In this document: positions 6,090 through 12,324 of the stretch, one piece after another
Layout: every line of letters begins with the position of its first letter
Numbering within the stretch: position 1 is the first letter of the stretch
Assembly: GCA_003500765.1 (NCBI GenBank)
Contig: DNQL01000074.1
Location: 5,176 to 17,791 of the forward strand
DNA from: Elusimicrobiota bacterium
Lineage (GTDB): Bacteria; Elusimicrobiota; Elusimicrobia; Elusimicrobiales; UBA9959
Direction of reading: 5' to 3'
Length of the DNA stretch: 12,616 nt
Notes under the pieces: model-generated
Seen by the model: only the letters and a program-made list of their open reading frames with translations
Told to the model about the DNA's origin: nothing
Databases searched by the model: none
Position numbers and translations under genes: made by a program

Positions 6090-7832
6090 ATGACCGAAGA
6101 AAAAGAACTCGAATTCGACCTCACCTATTACTGGGACCTCCTCATGCGCCGCCGCTGGGTGGCCCTCTCCGCCTGGCTGGCCGCCATCATCATAACGGCC
6201 CTTGTCACCTTCAACATGCGCCCCGTCTATCAGTCCCAGGCCCTGCTGGTCATAGAAAAAGAGCGCGGCAATAACGTCGTCTACCAGGGCGGCCCCTCCG
6301 TCGAGCGCAGCAACGAGGACTATTACCAGACCCAGTACAAGCTGCTCAAGAGCGAAGCCCTGCTCAAAACCGTCCATAACCGCCTCGACCTTGCCAAGCA
6401 CGAGGAATTCAAGGACCCCTACGGCTACCGCAAGCTCATAAAGCCCGTCACCATCGCCCCCGTCCCGCGCAGCCGCCTGGTCTATATCAAGGTAGATTCC
6501 TACGACCGGCTGCTGGCCTCCAAAATAGCCAATACCATCGCCCAGGTCTTCATAGAGCAGAACCTCTCCAACCAGCTCTTCATCTCAAAAGACGTCCTCA
6601 CCGCCCTGCAGGACGACAAAGGCGGCAAGAGCCGCGCGATATACGAATCTCTCCCCGCCGTGGTCAATAACCCGCTCATCCAGCAGCTCAAGCAGGACAC
6701 CGCCAAGCTGCAGGCGCAGGTGGCCGAGGCGTCCAACCGCTATACGGCCAAACATCCCCAGCTTATGGCCATGACGGCCAATTACGAGGCGCTCCGGGGC
6801 CAGCTCAAGGCCGAGACCGACAAGATCATCCAGAGCCTCAAGATAGACCTCTCCGGCCAGCTGATGGGCAATAATATCCGCCTCATAGACGCCGCCATCC
6901 CGCCGTTAAAGCCCATAAAGCCGCGCAAGCTCTTCAATATGCTGCTGGCCGTCATAGGCGGCTTCGTCCTGGCGATATTCGCGGCCGTCCTGGTTGAGTT
7001 CATCGACCAGACCGTGCGCACGCAGGAGGACGTCGAGAACAAGCTGGGCCTGCCCTTCCTGGGCTCGGTGCCGCTCACCCGCCAGACCAAAACCCACACC
7101 GCCTACAATCACCTGCTCCTGCAGGAGCATTCCCTAATCAGCGAATCAGTGCGCAATCTCCGCACGATGGTGGACTTCGCCGAGGTGGGGCAGAAGAGCA
7201 AGTCGTTTATGATAACCAGCTCCGTGCAGGGCGAAGGCAAGAGCTATGTCGGGGCGAACCTAGCCACCGCCTTCGCGCAGGCGGGGGAGCGAGTCCTCAT
7301 CGTCGACGGCGACCTGCGTAGATCTAACCTGCATAAACTCTTCCGGGTCTCCAACTCAAAAGGCCTCAGCGATTACCTGGCCGGCGGCCGCAATGTAGAG
7401 GACGTTGCCCCGCTCATCCAGGAGACCGACGTAAAAGGCCTCTCGATACTCACCTGCGGTCCCAGGCCGCCCAATCCCGCGGAACTGCTCAACACCCCGC
7501 GCCTGTCGGCCTTCCTCAACTGGGCCTCCACCGAGTACGACCGCCTCATCATCGACTGCCCGCCCATGTTCCCCATCAGCGACGCGCTGCTCTGGGGCAA
7601 GTACATCAAAGGCTGCGTCTTCGTGACCGCTTTCGGCAAGACCCGCGTCCCGCTCATCAAGAACGCCGCCCGCCGCCTCACCCAGGCCGGCATCAAGGTG
7701 CTGGGCAACGTGGTCAATATGGCCAAGTTCGGCGGCCTGTCGTATTCCTACTACGGCTACTCCTACCAGTACAACTACCACTACGGCCCCGACGCCGAAG
7801 AGAAGACCAAGAAAGCCCCGGTCAAAGCCTGA
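6090..7832 (+). CDS. Wzz/Wzc-type chain-length regulator and tyrosine autokinase
   Basis: This 580-aa inner-membrane co-polymerase with a cytoplasmic BY-kinase domain sets polymer length and drives export through the Wza channel. The start is ATG 6090, with GAGGG at 6079-6083. A Wzz domain follows: first membrane helix about 23-42 (WVALSAWLAAIIITALVTF), a periplasmic part with a helical region near 215-265, the proline motif PPLKPIKP, and a second membrane helix at about 283-306. The kinase carries Walker A SSVQGEGKS (Lys384), Walker A' VDGDLRRS (Asp406, Asp408) and Walker B LIIDCPP (Asp489). The tail at about 551-567 holds eight tyrosines within 16 residues, the cluster that is autophosphorylated in this family. 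The Wzz part is shorter than in E. coli Wzc (about 720 aa total). The phosphatase at 2136-2567 is the likely partner that resets it. Confidence 0.95.
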   Translation: MTEEKELEFDLTYYWDLLMRRRWVALSAWLAAIIITALVTFNMRPVYQSQALLVIEKERGNNVVYQGGPSVERSNEDYYQTQYKLLKSEALLKTVHNRLDLAKHEEFKDPYGYRKLIKPVTIAPVPRSRLVYIKVDSYDRLLASKIANTIAQVFIEQNLSNQLFISKDVLTALQDDKGGKSRAIYESLPAVVNNPLIQQLKQDTAKLQAQVAEASNRYTAKHPQLMAMTANYEALRGQLKAETDKIIQSLKIDLSGQLMGNNIRLIDAAIPPLKPIKPRKLFNMLLAVIGGFVLAIFAAVLVEFIDQTVRTQEDVENKLGLPFLGSVPLTRQTKTHTAYNHLLLQEHSLISESVRNLRTMVDFAEVGQKSKSFMITSSVQGEGKSYVGANLATAFAQAGERVLIVDGDLRRSNLHKLFRVSNSKGLSDYLAGGRNVEDVAPLIQETDVKGLSILTCGPRPPNPAELLNTPRLSAFLNWASTEYDRLIIDCPPMFPISDALLWGKYIKGCVFVTAFGKTRVPLIKNAARRLTQAGIKVLGNVVNMAKFGGLSYSYYGYSYQYNYHYGPDAEEKTKKAPVKA

Positions 7833-7838
7833 CCGGGG
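7816..7838 (+). terminator. Hairpin overlapping the wzc-like stop codon
   Basis: CCCCGGTCA (7816-7824) and TGACCGGGG (7830-7838) are perfect 9-bp arms around AAGCC. The right arm begins with the TGA stop codon itself. No T-run follows, so a classical intrinsic terminator is doubtful. It could protect the 3' end, slow polymerase, or limit read-through into the regulator gene starting 15 nt later. Confidence 0.45.
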
Positions 7839-7853
7839 TCCCAAGCCGTACCC

Positions 7854-9218
7854 ATGGACGCTAAAGAGCTCAAACTCCTGATAGCCGAAGGCGAAGGCCT
7901 TACGGTCGAATTCAAGGAGAAATACACCCCCAGGATAGACAGGGACATCGTCGCCATGGCCAATTCCAGCGGCGGTTTCATCCTGCTGGGGGTAAGCGAC
8001 GACCGGCGCGTCACGGGCGAGAAACTTACCAACCAGATGAAGGCCGAGATCTCCTCGCTCGCCCGCAACTGCGACCCGCATATCTCCATAGCGAAAATAT
8101 CGCAGGTGGGCGGGGTGGTGGTTCTGGAAGTCCCCGAAGGCCCGGAAAAGCCGTACAGCTGCTCTTCCGGCTATTTCCGCCGGCTGGACGGCATGACCCA
8201 GAAGATGACCCAGAAGGAAGTGCGGCTGGTCTTCCGGGCCGCCGCCGACAGGTCTTTTGAAAGCCTGCCCTGCAAGGGCTTCTCCCCGGAAAACGTCCAG
8301 CTGTCCGCGGTCCGGGATTTTCTCAAAGAGACCGGCGCGGACCTCAAAGTGAACCGCGCCAGCCTGCCTTCTTTCCTTTCAAGCCTTGGCCTTCACGACG
8401 GCGGCGCCGTGAATAACGCCGGGGCGCTGATGTTCGCCGCGGACATAAACAGGTTCATCCCGCACAGCGAGACCATCATGGCGGCCTTCAAGGGCGTGGA
8501 CAAGGTCCACATCTACGACCGCCTGGACGCCAGGGCGGACCTGCTGTCGCAGTTCAACGCGGCCATGGGCTTTCTCAAAAAGCACCTCAACGTGAGAAGC
8601 GAGATATACATAGACCGCACCGAGATCTACGAGATCCCGCTGGAGGCCCTGCGCGAGGCCGTGGTTAACGCGCTGGTCCACCGCGACTACAGCGTGCGCG
8701 GCACCAGCATATACGTGAATATATTCGACGACAGGGTGGATATCTCCAACCCCGGCGGGCTGCTCCCCGGCGTGACGACGCGCAATTTCGGCACGGAGTC
8801 CGTAAGGCGCAACCCGGTCATAGCGGACCTATTCCACCGCATGGGCAAGGTGGAGCGCCTGGGCACCGGCATCAGGCGCATGAAAGACCTCATGCGCGAG
8901 GCCGGCCTGAAAGCGCCGGTGTTTACCTCGGACACGTTCTTCCACGCCGTATTCCACAGGGACCCGAAGTATTCGCTCAAGCGGGCCGGGGAGAAAACTA
9001 GGGAGAAAACTAGGGAGAAAACTAGGGAGAAAATTCTTTCCCTCGTGCGGGGGGACTCTGGCATAACCACGGCTGCTCTGGCGGAATCCCTCGCTTTAAC
9101 CGTAAAAGGCGTTGAATGGCATCTTAAAAAACTTCGTGGCGAGGGGATTCTCCGCCGCGTCGGCCCCGACAAGGGCGGCCACTGGCAGGTCATCCCCCGC
9201 CCCAAGGCGGATAAATAG
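7854..9218 (+). CDS. Schlafen AlbA_2 / HATPase / winged-helix regulator, copy 1 (COG2865-like)
   Basis: The 454-aa protein has three parts. Residues about 10-125 are an AlbA_2 (Schlafen-type nucleic-acid-binding) domain, with EFKEKYT at 19-25 and SGGFILLGVSDD around 39-50. Residues about 190-375 are a GHKL/HATPase-like domain (HATPase_c_4): EALREAVVNALVHRDY (264-279, Asn272), NPGG near 299, and GTGIRRM at 337-343. A hinge of EKTR repeats (from Glu380) leads to a C-terminal winged helix (TTAALAESLALTVKGVEWHL, ending GGHWQVI). The family is annotated as predicted transcriptional regulators, and biochemical function is mostly unknown. The start is ATG 7854, homologous to the other copies. No Shine-Dalgarno is visible. 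It lies 21 nt after the wzc-like gene on the same strand, so it might be co-transcribed despite the hairpin at 7816-7838. It is the first of four paralogues in a row. Confidence 0.85.
   Translation: MDAKELKLLIAEGEGLTVEFKEKYTPRIDRDIVAMANSSGGFILLGVSDDRRVTGEKLTNQMKAEISSLARNCDPHISIAKISQVGGVVVLEVPEGPEKPYSCSSGYFRRLDGMTQKMTQKEVRLVFRAAADRSFESLPCKGFSPENVQLSAVRDFLKETGADLKVNRASLPSFLSSLGLHDGGAVNNAGALMFAADINRFIPHSETIMAAFKGVDKVHIYDRLDARADLLSQFNAAMGFLKKHLNVRSEIYIDRTEIYEIPLEALREAVVNALVHRDYSVRGTSIYVNIFDDRVDISNPGGLLPGVTTRNFGTESVRRNPVIADLFHRMGKVERLGTGIRRMKDLMREAGLKAPVFTSDTFFHAVFHRDPKYSLKRAGEKTREKTREKTREKILSLVRGDSGITTAALAESLALTVKGVEWHLKKLRGEGILRRVGPDKGGHWQVIPRPKADK
7872..7951 (+). repeat. 80-bp exact repeat in the N-terminus of copy 1 (pairs with 9258-9337)
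   Basis: From codon 7 to the second base of codon 33 the DNA is identical to copy 2, synonymous positions included. From codon 35 on, only 46 of the next 66 bases match by my hand count. The sharp edge points to gene conversion or recombination rather than selection on the protein alone. Confidence 0.9.
8991..9032 (+). repeat. 12-nt tandem repeat coding an EKTR hinge (copy 1)
   Basis: Three full units of GAGAAAACTAGG and a half unit (GAGAAA) code EKTR-EKTR-EKTR-EK. The repeat joins the ATPase part to the winged helix. As 12 is a multiple of three, gain or loss of units changes hinge length by four residues and keeps the frame. Confidence 0.97.
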
Positions 9219-9231
9219 GTATTGTGTCCCC
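9213..9231 (+). repeat. Dispersed short repeat, copy B
   Basis: This is an exact match to 4-22. It supplies the TAG stop (9216-9218) of copy 1 and ends eight bases before the ATG of copy 2, filling almost the whole 21-nt gap between the two genes. Confidence 0.85.
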
Positions 9232-9239
9232 AAAACCGT

Positions 9240-10580
9240 ATGAACGCCGCTGAACTTAAACTCCTGATAGCCGAAGGCGAAGGCCTTACGGTCGAATTCA
9301 AGGAGAAATACACCCCCAGGATAGACAGGGACATCGTGGCCTTCTCCAATGCCAGGGGCGGCCGGATAATCCTGGGCGTCACCGACGACGGCCGGCTCAC
9401 CGGCGAGTCCCTGACCAATAAACTTAAAGCCGAAGTCCTGGACCTGGCGCGCAAATGCGACCCTCCGGTGGAAATAAAGAAGATCTCCCGCTGCGGCGAC
9501 CTGGTGATTATCGAGATCCCCGAGGGCGGCGAGAAGCCCTACTCCTGCTCCGCCGGTTACTTCGTCCGGTTCGACGGCCTCAGCCAGAAGATGACCCAGA
9601 AAGAGGTGCGGCTGGTCTATAAGGCCGCCGCGGCCAATGTCTTCGAAGAGGAGATCCACAAGGATTTCTCCTGGGACGACGTTTCGGACGATAAAGTAAG
9701 AACCTTTTTTAAAGAGGCCAATATCGCTTTAGGCGCGGCGAGCCCGGAAGACGCCCTGCGCAGTCTCGGCCTGGCCGGCAAAAACGGCGTTAAGAACGCC
9801 GGCGTGCTTTTCTTCGCCAGGGAACCGCGCCGCCATATAATCCAGTGCCAGATGACGCTGGCGGCTTTCAAGGGCACCAGCCGCGTTCATATCTACGACC
9901 GCAAGGATATACAGGACGACCTGCTGACCCAGTACAAGGAAGCCATCCTGTTCCTTGAAAAACACCTGAATATCCGGACCGAGATCACCGGCTTCGACCG
10001 CAGGGACATATACGAGATCCCGTTCGAGGCGCTGCGCGAGGCGGTAGCCAACGCCATTATCCACCGCGATTACGCCATGCGCGGCACCAGCCTGATGGTA
10101 GAGGTGCACCAGGACCGGGTAGTGATAAGCAACCCAGGCGGTTTCCCGGCCGGCATGACGGCGCAGAAGCTGGGCGCCCTTTCCGTAAGGCGCAACGAAC
10201 TGATAGCCGATATCTTCGCCCGCATGAACCGCGCCGAACGCATGGGCTCCGGCTTCAAGCGCATCCGTGAGCATTTGACCGCCGCCGGCCTCCCCTTCCC
10301 GGAAATAGAGAGCGACACTTTCTTTATAGTCACCTTCAAGCGGCCTGGCACCCCCCAGAGTGCCCCCCAGAGTGCCCCCCAGAGTGCCCCCCAGAAAATC
10401 ACGCTCTCCGGTAAGATAGTCGAATTGATAGCCAGCTCCCCGGAAATCACCCGCAAGCAATTAGCCGAGCGCCTGGGGATAAGCGAAGATACCGTTAAAG
10501 AATATCTGGCGAAATTAAAGGCTTCCGGCCGGATCAAACGCATTGGCCCGGATTTCGGCGGCCACTGGGAGGTCCTATGA
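9240..10580 (+). CDS. Schlafen AlbA_2 / HATPase / winged-helix regulator, copy 2 (COG2865-like)
   Basis: I start this 446-aa protein at ATG 9240 because it aligns with the starts of the other copies. An in-frame TTG at 9222 lies inside the dispersed repeat and is unlikely. The order is the same as copy 1: AlbA_2 about 10-125 (ARGGRIILGVTDD, then EKPYSCSAGYFVRFDG), HATPase-like domain with EALREAVANAIIHRDY (263-278, Asn271), NPGGFPAGM and GSGFKRI, a repeat hinge (SAPQ units, 370-385), and a winged helix (ITRKQLAERLGISEDTVKEYLAKL) ending GGHWEVL. The AlbA part is close to copy 1, yet the hinge has a wholly different repeat and the winged-helix recognition helix differs. The two proteins may therefore share a signal and ATPase logic but bind different DNA. 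No Shine-Dalgarno is visible. Expression may depend on read-through from copy 1. Confidence 0.85.
   Translation: MNAAELKLLIAEGEGLTVEFKEKYTPRIDRDIVAFSNARGGRIILGVTDDGRLTGESLTNKLKAEVLDLARKCDPPVEIKKISRCGDLVIIEIPEGGEKPYSCSAGYFVRFDGLSQKMTQKEVRLVYKAAAANVFEEEIHKDFSWDDVSDDKVRTFFKEANIALGAASPEDALRSLGLAGKNGVKNAGVLFFAREPRRHIIQCQMTLAAFKGTSRVHIYDRKDIQDDLLTQYKEAILFLEKHLNIRTEITGFDRRDIYEIPFEALREAVANAIIHRDYAMRGTSLMVEVHQDRVVISNPGGFPAGMTAQKLGALSVRRNELIADIFARMNRAERMGSGFKRIREHLTAAGLPFPEIESDTFFIVTFKRPGTPQSAPQSAPQSAPQKITLSGKIVELIASSPEITRKQLAERLGISEDTVKEYLAKLKASGRIKRIGPDFGGHWEVL
9258..9337 (+). repeat. 80-bp exact repeat in the N-terminus of copy 2 (pairs with 7872-7951)
   Basis: This is the second member of the exact repeat described at 7872-7951. 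The first six codons before it differ between the two genes (GAC GCT AAA GAG CTC versus AAC GCC GCT GAA CTT after ATG), so the identical block is internal and does not extend into the promoter. Confidence 0.9.
10350..10394 (+). repeat. 12-nt tandem repeat coding a SAPQ hinge (copy 2)
   Basis: About 3.75 units of [AG]CCCCCCAGAGT code TPQS-APQS-APQS-APQ. It sits at the same place as the EKTR repeat of copy 1, between the ATPase part and the winged helix, but is unrelated in base sequence and chemistry: neutral and proline-rich rather than charged. Confidence 0.97.
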
Positions 10581-10625
10581 CAACAAAACCGTCCGCCGCC
10601 TTGAACCGCCCTCGTTCGGAGACCC

Positions 10626-10654
10626 TTGACCGCCCCCTTTTTATGTGCAAGAAT
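10626..10654 (+). promoter_or_regulatory. Weak promoter candidate ahead of the 10688 hairpin
   Basis: TTGACC (10626-10631) is followed after 17 nt by AAGAAT (10649-10654), which matches TATAAT at four of six positions. If used, the transcript would begin near 10661 and meet the hairpin at 10688-10731 before reaching copy 3. The evidence is two short boxes only. Confidence 0.25.
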
Positions 10655-10687
10655 CTATCACAGGGAAAGGCAATAGGTTTATTTGAT

Positions 10688-10731
10688 CCCGGGCTAACTA
10701 CCGCAAGGTCTTAGCCCGGGTCTTTATTTTT
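10688..10731 (+). terminator. Intrinsic terminator (or leader attenuator) between copies 2 and 3
   Basis: CCCGGGCTAA (10688-10697) pairs perfectly with TTAGCCCGGG (10711-10720). The loop itself can fold as ACC-GCAA-GGT, a GNRA-type tetraloop. TCTTTATTTTT follows at 10721-10731. It lies 108 nt after the stop of copy 2 and 36 nt before the start of copy 3. It most simply ends the copy 1-copy 2 transcript. Confidence 0.85.
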
Positions 10732-10766
10732 GACGGTTATTTGACGATATCAGCCTGAAACTCCAA

Positions 10767-12206
10767 ATGGACGCCAGAGAACTCAAAAAACTCATAGCCC
10801 GCGGCGAAGGCCGGACGCTGGAATTCAAGGCCTCATTTTCCAACGAGGCCGTCGAAACCATCGCCGCCTTTTCAAACACTAACGGCGGAACGGTCCTTTT
10901 GGGCGTCGCCGATAACGGCCAGCTCACCGGCCTTAATTTAACCCCCGAAAAATTGCAGCAATGGGTAAATGAAGTAAAAACCAAAACCACGCCCGCCATC
11001 CTGCCTGAAACTGAGGTCGTTACACTGAACGGCGAGACAATAGCCGCCCTCAGCGTAAAGGAATACCCCATAAAACCGGTAGGCGTAAAAGGCCGTTATT
11101 ACAAGAGGGTCGGAAACGCCAACCACCTTATGACGCCGACCGAAGTCTCCGAGGCGCACTTTAGAACTTTCAACTCAAGCTGGGACTACACCACCGACCC
11201 CGAGCATACCCTGGCCGATATCTCCCTGACCAAAGTGAAGAAATTCATAAGCCGCGTGAATAAAGGCCGGTCTGTAAAAATAAAAGACGCCCCGCTGAAG
11301 GCGCTTGAGAAATTTGACCTGGTCCGCGGAAAGCGTATCTCACGGGCCTGCTACCTGCTTTTCCTCAAAAGAGAATCTCTCTTTACAGCCATAGAATTGG
11401 GCCGCTTCCAGACCCCGACCCTTATAAAGGACGGTGACCGGACCAAGGCCGACCTGTTCACCCAGGTGGACGCCGTATTTAACTTCATCCTTAAGCACCT
11501 CAACAAGGAATACATAATTACCGGCAAGCCGCAGCGCGACGAGCGCTGGGACTACCCGCTGGACGCCCTGCGGGAGATAATCATCAACTCCATAGTGCAC
11601 CGGGACTATTCCGGCTCCACCACCGGCCTGGTGAAAGTCTTCGACGATAAAATACAGATCTTCAATTCGGGCAAACTTCCGCATGGTTTAACCGTCCCCA
11701 TGCTCTTGCGGGGGGATTATCCTTCGACGCCGCGCAACACCCAGATAGCCGAGATGTTCAAAGAAGCCGGGGTTATAGAGCGTTACGGCTCCGGTATAGC
11801 CCGTATAATAAAAGATTTTAAAGAGTACGGGCTGGCCGCGCCGGAGTTCGCCGAGGTCGGCAACAGCTTCCTGGTGACCGTATACAAAGAGCGCATTTCC
11901 GGTTTTGTGCAAGGTGCCCCCGTGCAAAGTGGAAGTAAAACTAGGGAAGAAACTAGGGAAGAAACTAGGGAAGAAACTAGGGGGAAAACTAAGGAGAAGA
12001 TTCTTGCCGCTATAAAGGCTGATCCTGAGGTTACAACGCAAGAGTTAGCCGAATCTCTTTCTTTGTCCACGAAGGGGGTTGAATGGAACCTGCGGAAGCT
12101 TAAGTCCGCCGGCCTGCTGAAGCGGATCGGTTCAACCAAGAGCGGCCACTGGGAAGTCCTCCCGCCGCCCCGCCCTCACCCACGCCGCCGCCTAGGGCAC
12201 CTGTAA
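10767..12206 (+). CDS. Schlafen AlbA_2 / HATPase / winged-helix regulator, copy 3 (COG2865-like)
   Basis: This 479-aa protein has the same architecture as copies 1 and 2 but is clearly more distant: MDARELKKLIARGEGRTLEF, then NGGTVLLGVADNG in the AlbA_2 domain, DALREIIINSIVHRDYS (266-282, Asn274), NSGKLPHG around 300-307, and YGSGIARI at 340-347. The hinge at about 391-411 is built from EETR units, and the winged helix (TTQELAESLSLSTKGVEWNL) resembles that of copy 1. The HATPase G-box here is NSGK rather than NPGG. Fourteen residues (PPPRPHPRRRLGHL) follow the GHWEVL where copy 2 stops, a basic tail absent in copy 2 and different in copy 1. It is separated from copy 2 by an intrinsic terminator, so it is probably its own transcription unit. 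No Shine-Dalgarno is seen before ATG 10767. Confidence 0.85.
   Translation: MDARELKKLIARGEGRTLEFKASFSNEAVETIAAFSNTNGGTVLLGVADNGQLTGLNLTPEKLQQWVNEVKTKTTPAILPETEVVTLNGETIAALSVKEYPIKPVGVKGRYYKRVGNANHLMTPTEVSEAHFRTFNSSWDYTTDPEHTLADISLTKVKKFISRVNKGRSVKIKDAPLKALEKFDLVRGKRISRACYLLFLKRESLFTAIELGRFQTPTLIKDGDRTKADLFTQVDAVFNFILKHLNKEYIITGKPQRDERWDYPLDALREIIINSIVHRDYSGSTTGLVKVFDDKIQIFNSGKLPHGLTVPMLLRGDYPSTPRNTQIAEMFKEAGVIERYGSGIARIIKDFKEYGLAAPEFAEVGNSFLVTVYKERISGFVQGAPVQSGSKTREETREETREETRGKTKEKILAAIKADPEVTTQELAESLSLSTKGVEWNLRKLKSAGLLKRIGSTKSGHWEVLPPPRPHPRRRLGHL
11937..11999 (+). repeat. 12-nt tandem repeat coding a KTR/EETR hinge (copy 3)
   Basis: AAAACTAGG is followed by three exact units of GAAGAAACTAGG and then a degenerate unit (GGGAAAACTAAG) and GAGAAG, coding KTR-EETR-EETR-EETR-GKTK-EK. 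It is related to the EKTR unit of copy 1 (same ACTAGG core) and occupies the same hinge. The stretch just before it (11905-11936) codes VQGAPVQSGS, itself a rough repeat. Confidence 0.95.
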
Positions 12207-12240
12207 CCCCTGTCACATCCCGCCGTTCCCGCACAATTGA

Positions 12241-12246
12241 TATAAT
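12241..12246 (+). promoter_or_regulatory. Orphan -10 box
   Basis: A perfect TATAAT lies 35 nt after the stop of copy 3. Unlike the boxes at 4368 and 5216, there is no start codon six bases on. The next gene in frame is copy 4 at 12325, 78 nt away. A GATATC palindrome (12250-12255) sits at the expected transcription start. It may drive copy 4 with a 70-nt leader, or be the remnant promoter of a gene displaced by the repeat and copy 4. Confidence 0.4.
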
Positions 12247-12293
12247 AAGGATATCGTTCGGGGGCATAGTCCTCCCGCCGCTCCCGCAAAGCG

Positions 12294-12312
12294 AAATAAG
12301 TCTTATGTCACC
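12294..12312 (+). repeat. Dispersed short repeat, diverged copy C
   Basis: AAATAAGTCTTATGTCACC matches 15 of 19 bases of the repeat at 4-22 and 9213-9231, and shares the flanking CG and GA with 4-22. It ends 12 bases before the ATG of copy 4, much as copy B ends eight bases before the ATG of copy 2. Confidence 0.55.
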
Positions 12313-12324
12313 GAAACTCTCCAA

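Noticed and set aside
9222..9239. TTG start for regulator copy 2
   Set aside because: It falls inside the dispersed repeat and adds six residues that no other copy has. ATG 9240 aligns with all paralogues.
10577..10714. 45-codon frame overlapping the stop of copy 2 in ATGA
   Set aside because: The overlap is attractive, but there is no Shine-Dalgarno or recognisable fold, and the frame ends inside the terminator stem at 10711-10720.
10655..10731. Possible cyclic-di-GMP (GEMM) riboswitch, from CACAGGGAAAGGCAAT and the following hairpin
   Set aside because: The conserved GACGCAAAGCC-type core and the receptor helix are missing. Only the terminator is convincing.
10730..10746. Two TTGACG boxes as promoter -35 for copy 3
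   Set aside because: No -10 hexamer at a workable distance. 17 nt downstream of the second box is already at the ATG.
8991..11999. CRISPR-like repeats in the regulator genes
   Set aside because: Units are 12 nt, in frame, directly adjacent without spacers, and inside coding regions. They are tandem coding repeats.
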